Under the pieces are notes generated by a model, which was not told where the DNA came from, searched no databases, and worked only from the letters and a program-made list of their open reading frames with translations. From assembly GCA_024509875.1 (NCBI GenBank), contig JAMPIV010016242.1, positions 1 through 64,000 on the forward strand: DNA of 64,000 bases. The letters are read 5' to 3'. Both the position numbers and the translations under genes were made by a program. The stretch comes from Oreohelix idahoensis (taxonomy: Eukaryota; Mollusca; Gastropoda; Stylommatophora; Oreohelicidae). Positions 56,776 to 64,000 of this stretch are shown piece after piece; position 1 is the first letter of the stretch, and every line of letters begins with the position of its first letter.

Positions 56776-58314
56776 CTACTTTTTTTGGTTTTGCACTTTA
56801 CCTCTTATGTTCTCTACAAACTCATCATTCCAAGTAACCATTATACTCTGAACTCTTTCTGCGAGGTATGGTAGGTGTAGTTCCACTGTTTCCTTAAATT
56901 TTTTTTCCATATTTTCTATAGGCCTAGCTCTTTCTCTCTCTATTTTTTTTAGGATTTCTTCATTAGCTTCTTTTATCTCTGCTATTTTTTTGAGGTCTCT
57001 CTCTATTTCCTTTTGTGCTGTTTTCATTTCTTCTAGTATCTGTCTGGCTTGGATGAGGATATGTTCCGTCTCTTCTGTGTTGTCATCTTCTTTACTGTTT
57101 ATGGGTGTTTTGCTTTTATCATCTTTCTGGATTTTTTCCTTTATGTCTTTCATTTCACTGGTTATTTGTTTTATTTGTTTCTTAATGATATTTTCTTGAG
57201 AGTTTTGGAGATGGTTGTTGGTTTTCTGTCTTTCTTTTATTTGCCAGAATGGTTTGTTTGTTTCTAGTGATTCTTTTAATATGTGTTTTGTCTCTTGATA
57301 GACTGGGCATCCCTGATACCTGGCACTGTGGTTACCCTGGCAGTTTGCACATTTTCTGTTTTTGTTTTCTCGTTTATAATCTTTGTCCTCCTTAGCCTTT
57401 GGACAGTCCACATGTCTGTGTGCTCCCGCACAGAAACTACACCGTGTCGCTCTTTTACACACATGTTGGGTATGGCTAAAGCCTTGACAGTTTGTACATT
57501 GTATAATGCTAGGTATGAATACCTCTGTCATTTTGGCTCTCTGGTGGAGTTTGACTTGCTTGGGTATTTCTGTGCCCTTTACACTTATCACTACCACTGT
57601 CGTATTCTTTTGCTCTTTGGTTTTGATTCTTTCTACTTTTTCTATCTCTGTTTGTGGGTTTTCTTTCGTTATGTTAGTGTGGATCTCCTCTTCTGTTAGG
57701 TTTGAGTCGACCCCTTTGATGACGAATCTTCTAATTTCCTTGATCAATTCAATCTTTACCTTTATCCCATGGGCGAGTTGTGCTTCTTTTGGGTTACTTT
57801 TTAATTCATGTAACAGTACCTTGCCTTTTTCTGTGTTGTTTACAGTGATTGTTACTCCATTTCCATGTCTTTGCACTTTGTCAATATATTTTTTTCCTAT
57901 TATTGCTTCTAGAATGACCAGGATTTTGTCATCCGGGAGAGATCTCAGTGTGGCTTCTGTTCCAGCTATCTGAGTTATTTTGATTCTGTTTTTGGTTTCT
58001 TTGTTTTCTCCTCCTCTGGTTTCCTGACTTTTTTTGCTTGTGGTCTCGTGGTTGTCTTCTTTCCTGTGTCCTGTCTGTTTGTTTGCTGTCCGGGTTCCTG
58101 CGTCTTCGTTTTTGTTGTTTCTGCTTACTGCAGTTTTAATTGCGCCTCCTTTCAGATTTTCCTTTATTGTTTCTATTTTGGGTCCAATTTCTGTGTTTCT
58201 GACTATAGGGCTAGTGATCCTGTTCTTTTCTGTCGGGTTTGGTGTTCTACCCTTTTCAGCTGGTTTGACCCATGCTTTTCCCTCTCCGGATTGCGACCTG
58301 AGCATTGGTGGCAT
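56776..58314 (-). CDS. ORF1: nucleic-acid-binding protein with three zinc knuckles (512 aa)
   Basis: RNA-binding coat protein of a non-LTR element. The first ~110 residues are basic and low in complexity; a globular part follows. Three knuckles are visible: CTNCQGFSHTQHVC (273-286, C-x2-C-x4-H-x4-C), CSFCAGAHRHVDC (292-304, C-x2-C-x3-H-x4-C) and CANCQGNHSARYQGC (322-336, C-x2-C-x3-H-x6-C). The last 130 residues are charged and predicted coiled coil (repeated E-I-x-x-K / E-E-M-K patterns). Intact; normal arrangement for I- and Jockey-group ORF1. Confidence 0.93.
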   Translation of the reverse strand: MPPMLRSQSGEGKAWVKPAEKGRTPNPTEKNRITSPIVRNTEIGPKIETIKENLKGGAIKTAVSRNNKNEDAGTRTANKQTGHRKEDNHETTSKKSQETRGGENKETKNRIKITQIAGTEATLRSLPDDKILVILEAIIGKKYIDKVQRHGNGVTITVNNTEKGKVLLHELKSNPKEAQLAHGIKVKIELIKEIRRFVIKGVDSNLTEEEIHTNITKENPQTEIEKVERIKTKEQKNTTVVVISVKGTEIPKQVKLHQRAKMTEVFIPSIIQCTNCQGFSHTQHVCKRATRCSFCAGAHRHVDCPKAKEDKDYKRENKNRKCANCQGNHSARYQGCPVYQETKHILKESLETNKPFWQIKERQKTNNHLQNSQENIIKKQIKQITSEMKDIKEKIQKDDKSKTPINSKEDDNTEETEHILIQARQILEEMKTAQKEIERDLKKIAEIKEANEEILKKIERERARPIENMEKKFKETVELHLPYLAERVQSIMVTWNDEFVENIRGKVQNQKK

Positions 58315-59042
58315 TGTGATTTATCCTCTGGTTCACTCTGTCTAATGCTAAATAACACAAATTAAGATATATTATGACTAGGCCTATTTATTTTACTAAA
58401 AATAAAACAATTTAAAAAATAATTAGTAGATTATTTCCCTTGGCATTATAAGCTGGCTGCACTTCTTTCTCTTTTTTTTTTTTTTTAAATATTGGCTAAT
58501 TACTCTATCTTTATTTTATACCTATCACTGATGACTTACAATTAGTATTTATGCTCTATCTATGCTAAATTAACACAAGACAAGTTATTAATTTTTTTTT
58601 TAATATATAAATTTTAAATTATGTTTAGATATCAATAGTTAAAAGCTGACTAGTCCTACTACTAAGCTAGTAAATTTGAATTAACTTTAATTTTGTTCAC
58701 GCGCGTCTCAACGATGAAAGATGCCTGTATTAATTACACAAAGAAAAACAAGATGGCTACGGCACTTTACAAAAGAAGACCCCACGTGGTTGGCCTACCT
58801 GGGCTTATTTATTCTATTTCACTTATATTTTTATTTAAACCAATACTCCAATCAATTATTAACTAACGTTAAAAGCAATTAACCAATACTAGAGGTTATT
58901 AATAATATTGAGATTAAATATGTTAGCGAAGAGAAAAAACTTATCTGAAATTCGTCTTGTGTAGCGTACTGAGAACTTTCACTCTGGAGGAAACCATGTA
59001 TCCGGTCTGAATAATGAGAGACCGAACTTATGAGTGGTCTCC
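58315..59042 (-). promoter_or_regulatory. 5' UTR of the I-like element
   Basis: About 730 bp of AT-rich sequence upstream of ORF1, ending at the 15 bp target duplication. An internal pol II promoter is expected from family knowledge, but no specific core element could be identified. Confidence 0.6.
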
Positions 59043-59057
59043 ATCGTTACAGAGCAT

Positions 59058-59546
59058 CCGTTGGCTTTAATATATGTACCGATAAAGCTCTGACCCAATC
59101 TGAAACCGCTTGGCCAAATGAGTGCCATTAAAATTACATATTTAAAAAAAAGGAAGTGCTACAGAAATCTTCTTTTTTCTATTACCCATTAAAGTAAAAA
59201 TGTTTAGTTAAATATTTTTAATTATCTTGTAAAATATGAAAACGTGTGGTTATTAATTACAAACATAAAATAATAGTTTTAACATTTGTGTTACGTCCCT
59301 TGATATCTCTCGGATATCTATTTATTTGATTATGGCCCCTGAAAATTAAATGGCTTGTTTACATTTCTTACGAAAAACTGTAATTAATCATAATGTCATA
59401 ATTACAATACTAACTTATAAAATAACTGCATGGCGTACCCCGGCGGTAACTAAAGAGAGTCTCTGCCAAAATTCATCAAGAAATAATAAGGCATGCGGAT
59501 TTGTATTAAGATCATAGAAACATACTTTGCCTTTCATTTATATAGA
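59058..59546 (-). mobile_element. Helitron 5' section
   Basis: Continuation of the Helitron beyond the retrotransposon. Its outer part on the reverse strand has ggcaaagtatgtttct, gatgaattttggcagaga and gttaccgccggggtacg, a recurring 5' sequence of one animal Helitron group. Confidence 0.85.
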
Positions 59547-60329
59547 TTGAAAAGTCATTTCATATTTTTAAATTTTTCATTTTTATTTTCACTTCGATCT
59601 AAAAAAATTTTAATGTGAAACAAAACTGAAAATAAACGGAATTAACTGCTGTTTTTATTACAGTATTATGTAACATGTGACATGAACATTACATCTCAAA
59701 GTGAAATTCGACCTGTTCGACACATGATTCCATGGAGGGGAGCAATTTTTGCTGTCTCTCGTAATGTGTACTGGCAATTTCAGACTTTATTGCTTTTTAT
59801 TATTTTTACTTCGCGTAACTTAATAATAGTAGAGTTTTACCGCACCTGTCTAGTAACTAAAGATAGTTGGGGCATCTCTAATCAAACGTAGACAATTAAT
59901 AAAACTTAGCTTTAAGATTGTAAAATATTTAATATAAAAAAATAAGAGTAAGCAAATTTGGCTAAAAATGCGAATTTCAATATGATCTAAAATTCTCATA
60001 CAATTTTGCTGCTTTAACAAAAAAATACTTCCAGTTTAGATTGCAAAAATATTCAATGTTATCTCCCTTAGTGCTAATGCGTATGGATCCGTTCCATACC
60101 AGATGTTGTGGCAGGCACTGGAAATGTACCATTGTTAAGGGCGTTTGGGGATTTTGGTCCAGGGTATATTTTTTTTCTTTTTGCATAACAATTATACGTT
60201 CTCAATTCTTCGACCGCAAGTTCTTTTTGCAGCTGGCCATGTTGGTCGAATGTATAACGTTTGAGTTTTATTCGTATGAATTATTTAAACACAGTTTCAA
60301 TTTGAACGTAACAAATAAACTGATATATA
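59547..60329. other. Non-coding stretch, nothing recognised
   Basis: AT-rich. Two short frames at 59682-59891 and 60041-60391 have no recognisable domain. Confidence 0.45.
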
Positions 60330-60926
60330 CTACTGGACAAAAGTTAAGGGCCGCCATTCAGTTTAGACAAGGTTTATATAATTCTTCATGAGCAGGGTCG
60401 ATTTTCCAAATGTCCGGTAGCTTGAAATCTCTCAAGAAGTCTCTGAATGGTAGAGTGGGACACTGCTAAACGTCTTGCAACATGACGAACAGATTGACCA
60501 TCCTGAATCCATGCCATGGCTCGACCACGGTCTACAGTGCTGAGACTTCTCCTTGGTGGCATGGCTAATGCAGTGATCATTTCGACCACTTGTCAAACTG
60601 ATTTATTGCATACCAACGGTGAACACTCTTTACCGATGATAATTTTCCACGTGCATTCAAATTCAACTCACTTTTTCACCTTTTGAACTAGTGGGGCGTG
60701 TTGCAAAAACTACGAGTTTTTGGAGCAACAATGGCAATTTTCACGTGCGGGTTAAAGTGACCCAGTTTTTGGACATTTAAAAAAAATTAACCTAGTGCAC
60801 ACAGAAATGTATACACATTTCTCTGAGCTCAGTTTTAATGACATTTTCACTTGTCTTTACAGTTTGCCAATCAATTATATAAACCTTGTCTAAACTGAAT
60901 GGTGGCCCTTAACTTTTGTCCAGTAG
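60330..60926 (-). mobile_element. Shrunken Tc1-like transposon (597 bp)
   Basis: Inverted repeats of 54 bp (60330-60383 and 60873-60926), starting CTACTGGACAAAAGTTAAGG, differ at one position. TA lies at both outer edges (60328-60329, 60927-60928). The interior is too short for a transposase and keeps only the N-terminal coding part. The sharp repeats suggest that it was mobilised recently by a full-length relative. Confidence 0.93.
60386..60589 (-). pseudogene. Tc1-like transposase N-terminal HTH fragment (67 aa)
   Basis: Open reverse frame with RRSLSTVDRGRAMAWIQDGQ, then S-V-R-H-V-A-R-R-L-A-V-S-H-S-T-I-Q-R-L-L-E-R-F, a helix-turn-helix of the paired-like first subdomain that binds the terminal repeat in Tc1 transposases. 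It stops after E-N-R-P-C-S, just inside the left repeat. The second DNA-binding subdomain and the DDE domain are deleted. If expressed it could bind repeats without catalysis, but that is speculation. Confidence 0.85.
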
Positions 60927-60928
60927 TA

Positions 60929-61619
60929 TAGTTCGATCAACGCTTAGAGTTGATGACTTTATTTTCCACAATAATTGTTAAGACACACGAATAAATAGAC
61001 TTGCTCAATATCATTTTGAATTATTGTAATGCAGGCATTGGTTCCATCATCACTTCTGCTTGTACACTATTTAATGCATTCGACGCATTCTGTACATTTA
61101 AATCAATATTCTCTGCTCAGTATCTTTATATTTATTTCGGTCAGTATTCTCTGACATTATATTAATTCTTTCTATTTACTTTTCGTCAGTGTCGATTTCT
61201 CTCATAGAAATACACATGTAAGGTTAATGAACCTGTTCATCTGACTAGGTAAGACATCAAGTCCCTAATTAATCTATTTCATTTAGCGAGGTAATATACA
61301 TCCCAAAACCACTGCGTCATAAAATTGAGGCAATTCCTCTGGCCCATAAACACATCTAATTCTTATACTTATGACACTTGCCTGAGCAGACACAATGAAC
61401 ATAAGTGGCAGCGTCACACTTTCCTAAGTGGCAAATAGCCACGCTGAGAAACACGTCTCAACGCTAACACAGCGTTACACAAACTCCATGTTTTCCACGT
61501 CATCCTTAGATACATACTCTCATCAACGCATTAACGTATGTTTACATATTTTATACATTTAGTTGAGGTACGACATGGTGTGGAAAAATCCTGACCAGAA
61601 TTACTTCACCGAAATTTGT
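60929..61619. other. Non-coding stretch, nothing recognised
   Basis: AT-rich DNA with no frame of note. Confidence 0.45.
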
Positions 61620-63523
61620 TTCACACCATGAAGTGACCCCAACAACCATGTTCCACAAGAAATTGCAACAATGCTGAAGCTCTATTTCTCAGGGTTCTCT
61701 GTCAGATTTTTAGCCAGATGGTACACAACGAAGTGGATTGAACTTCAAGTTGGAATTGTGATGGGACGTATCATCTCTCCGATATTATTCATGTTGGCTA
61801 TGCAGGTAATCCTCAAAGCGGCTGAAGGATTTGCAATAGGTCCAAAGTTCATGTTAAAGCATTCATGGATGACACAACAATTTTGACATCAGATGAACAC
61901 CAGCCCCAGAGAATGTTAGCACGCTTGGATGAACTAATCAGCTGGTGCAGAATTAGCTTCAAACCTAAGAAGTCTAGAAGCCTAACAGTCAGGAAAGGGA
62001 AGATATATGAGGTCACATTCGTTGTCTCAAACCAAAGAATCCAATCCCTACTGTCATTGAGGAACCTGTTAAAAGTCTTGGCAGGGTGTATGATGCCTCA
62101 TTAAAAGACTCAAAGGCAGTTCAACAGATGATAGAAAGGGCAGACATAGGACTACAGATCATAGACCAAAGCAGACTCCTAGGAAAGTTCAAACTGTGGT
62201 GCCTTCAGTTCTTGATGATCCCTAAACTGCTACAGCCACTGCTTATATATGAAAAAAGCAACAGTACAGTGGAAGCTATAGAGCAAAGGTCAACAAGTTC
62301 ATGAGGAAATGGCTAGGAGTACCATCATGTCTGTCAGACGTAGCACTGTACTGCAAGAAGTCAAAGCTTGTGCTTCTTTTCAAGTCAGTTGTTGAAGAAT
62401 ACAAAGCAGGAAAGGTAAGGCTTGCAGCGATGCTGTGCGAGTCAGAAGAAGACGTAGTTAAGTCAATTCAACCCATATTGAAAACTGGAAGGAAATGGAA
62501 AGGGGATGAAGCTATTGGTGCTGCCCAAGAGTCGCTCAAGCTGAGGGAGGTAATCTGATACACACAGACGAATAGACGGGGATTTGGCCATAGTGACATC
62601 CGCTGGTGGTCTAAGGCAACGCAGAGACATGGTAATTCATTAAATACGAGAAGCTGAGAATGATAAGAGGATGCAAAATACGGTGCAGGCCCAACAACAG
62701 CCCAAAGGACTACACGGAAAGGAGCCCTGCAAAGGTCCTTGACATGGAATGATATATGGCATATGGCACCTCTTAGACTCAGCTTCATTATCAGATCAAT
62801 GTATGACCATCGTCCGTAAACCTTGTGAGATGGGGAAAGTCTGATGATGCTCAGTGTCCCCTGTGCCATGAGAGGCACTTGAACATGTGCTTTCAGCTTG
62901 CAATGGTGGCATTACGACAAGGGCGATACACATGGCGTCACAACAACGTACTAAATGAGCTGGCTGCTACAATAGACCTAGCAAGGGTGAAGGCGAACAG
63001 CAAAGTCAGACGGAGCACCGCAAATATATACTTTCTGAGAGCAGGAAAGTCAGCATATCCCAAACCAAGGAAATCAAATAGCAGTTTACCATCTCTTCTG
63101 GACTGTGCAAATGACTGGGAGATGGCAGTAGACCTACCTGTGCTAGGGGCATATCCAGAGAGTATCAGCAGATCTCGAAGACGGCCAGATATAGCGCTAC
63201 ATTCCTCATCATCGCACCAGATTATAATGATTGAGCTGACCGTGCCATTTGAATCCAGATTGGACGAGCAACACTCGTTTAAAGTGGCCAAGTACAATGA
63301 TCTGATCACCGACTTGAGACATAACGGGTTCACTGCAAGGGTCATGGCTGTTGAAGTAGGTGCAAGAGGTCTCGTGGCTGCCTCAGTGTATGATCTACTG
63401 AAACTGTTGGGTGTGAAAGGACATTCAAGAACAAGGGCAATTAAGAGGCTCAGCAAAACTGCAGAAAGGGTATCGTGCTGGCTGTGGAACAACTGCAACG
63501 GGCTATGGAACTTAGGACAGTAA
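61620..63523 (+). pseudogene. Non-LTR element of the restriction-like-endonuclease type (R2/NeSL/R4 group), decayed
   Basis: Several forward frames together give the C-terminal two thirds of a protein. 61672-61886: RT part with G-I-V-M-G-R-I-I-S-P-I-L-F. 61863-61874: FMDD catalytic pair, then W-C-R-I-S-F-K-P-K-K-S-R. 62300-62560: RKWLGVPSCLSDVALYCKKS. 62854-62880: C-P-L-C-H-E-R-H zinc-like motif. 62825-63523: SRRRPDIALHSSSSHQIIMI then E-L-T-V-P-F-E, the PD-(D/E)xK-like nuclease region, and VMAVEVGARGLVAAS. At least four frameshifts or stops (near 61890, 62100, 62300, 62560-62820). The N-terminal DNA-binding fingers are missing. Confidence 0.8.
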
Positions 63524-63670
63524 TTTTTTTTCAACGTAAGGGTTATTTTCACAGTTACCTCCATTGGCAGACAACAGGTGTGATATTGAACACTGCAACC
63601 AAGGTGAAGTGAGTTTAATTCTCTGCATAAGACAACAGGAAGCTGACACTTTGGAGCCATGACCCAAGTG
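63524..63670. other. Probable 3' UTR of the decayed element
   Basis: A short T run and then ordinary sequence. No tail repeat is visible that would define the element end. Confidence 0.35.
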
Positions 63671-63755
63671 CCCCCCCCCCCCTTTCCCCCCCAGAGTGTA
63701 AAGGAGATTAAGGGCCGAAACACTTGATCGACGGGGGGGGGGGGGGGAGGGGGGG
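63671..63755. repeat. Facing poly-C and poly-G tracts
   Basis: C12-TTT-C7 at 63671-63692 and G15-A-G7 at 63733-63755, 40 bp apart. The two can pair as a long hairpin stem, and the G tract on either strand can form a G-quadruplex. Assembly or base-call error in the run lengths is possible. Confidence 0.93.
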
Positions 63756-64000
63756 ACACTTCTGATAATCAGATTGCCTCCTATTGTATCGTTCTGTATA
63801 GAGTTTCATATCATCCCTTTAGTGACAGTAATAATAAATTGACGATGCTAGAGACAAAATAGGAGGAATTTAGGCGGAGGAAGGAAATGGGGAAGAGGTG
63901 GCTTGTGGGTTCATCCGACAGACAGGGCCGCCTAGTAATTCGTGATAACGACTGGCATTTTGTGGTGACAAGGGGCGGAAATTAGTAAGCTAAAGGGAGT
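63756..64000. other. Window end, nothing recognised
   Basis: Purine-rich stretch around 63860-63900. No feature supported. Confidence 0.4.

Larger units (their letters stand above)
52571..59042 (-). mobile_element. I-like non-LTR retrotransposon, near complete (6.47 kb)
   Basis: Flanked by a perfect 15 bp target duplication, atcgttacagagcat (52556-52570 and 59043-59057). On the reverse strand it has a 5' UTR of about 730 bp, ORF1 (58314-56776), ORF2 (56719 to 52914 in two frames), a 3' UTR of about 330 bp with AATAAA next to the tail, and poly-A (T run 52571-52585). ORF1 with three zinc knuckles plus APE-RT-RNase H places it in the I/Nimb or related group. It landed inside the Helitron, so it is younger than it. 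Confidence 0.95.
50848..59546 (-). mobile_element. Helitron, split by an I-like retrotransposon
   Basis: On the reverse strand the 5' end is TCTATATAAATGAAAGGCAA (from 59546), continuing with the caaagtatgtttct and ccggggtacg phrases familiar from animal Helitrons. The 3' end is a TGCAA/TTGCA hairpin (50853-50872) followed by GCTAG (50852-50848). The bases outside are A (5') and T (3'), the A^T target of Helitrons. Without the 6.5 kb retrotransposon and its duplication, about 2.2 kb of Helitron remain, carrying only the C-terminal helicase part. The rolling-circle Rep domain is absent, so it is a deletion derivative. Confidence 0.9.

Noticed and set aside
57283..58365. Hydrophobic forward frames opposite ORF1 of the I-like element
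   Set aside because: They are antisense shadows of a Lys/Glu-rich coding frame, which reads as Phe/Leu/Ser on the other strand.
62938..63759. A 273-codon reverse frame near the window end
   Set aside because: It is antisense to the nuclease domain of the forward retroelement and starts in the poly-G/poly-C region (proline run).

Overview
The window is eukaryotic, animal DNA made almost entirely of transposable elements in many stages of decay. I could support no complete host gene. The evidence for an animal is the element mix: mariner, Tc1, hAT, Helitron, APE-type and restriction-like-endonuclease-type non-LTR retrotransposons, tRNA-derived SINEs, a Ty3/gypsy-type LTR element, and long (TA)n tracts. 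The non-LTR proteins most resemble families I associate with molluscs and other lophotrochozoans. A gastropod-like source is my best guess, but it is an inference.

Layout. 0-5.5 kb: anonymous DNA with a decayed ~50 bp minisatellite and (TA)n tracts. 5.5-8.5 kb: a non-LTR RNase H tail split by a 2.46 kb solo LTR. 8.7-9 kb: a 17 bp tandem array. 9.9-11.4 kb: three degenerate non-LTR tails. 11.6-12.9 kb: a complete mariner with an open transposase. 13-15.6 kb: another retroelement tail hit by a hAT MITE, a 74 bp tandem array built from that retroelement's 3' end, and a 5'-truncated reverse insertion. 16-22.3 kb: hAT-like and SINE insertions and decayed reverse transcriptases. 22.45-25.75 kb: a full-span but decayed RTE-like element. 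26.9-27.9 kb: SINEs.

28.91-38.06 kb is the centrepiece: an LTR retrotransposon with two 2,411 bp LTRs, a 5 bp target duplication, an open gag with a SCAN-like capsid and a zinc knuckle, and a pol in which the integrase C-terminal (GPY/F) region lies before reverse transcriptase and RNase H. That is the Gmr1-type order. Protease and the integrase core are missing although the LTRs are nearly identical, so this copy probably moved with help in trans.

39-47.4 kb is a nest: a hAT-like remnant holds an APE non-LTR element, which holds a solo LTR of a second family, which holds an inverted solo LTR of the Gmr1-like family. 48.07-48.71 kb is a small hAT element. 50.85-59.55 kb is a reverse-strand Helitron with PIF1-type helicase, split by a 6.5 kb I-like retrotransposon with a 15 bp target duplication and only one evident frameshift. 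60.33-60.93 kb is a shrunken Tc1-like element that keeps only its DNA-binding domain. 61.6-63.5 kb is a decayed R2/NeSL-type element, followed by facing poly-C and poly-G tracts.

The genes do not form a host pathway. They are competing mobile elements whose junctions give a relative insertion order. Target duplications and terminal repeats were read base by base. Family names rest on recognised motifs, not on database searches.
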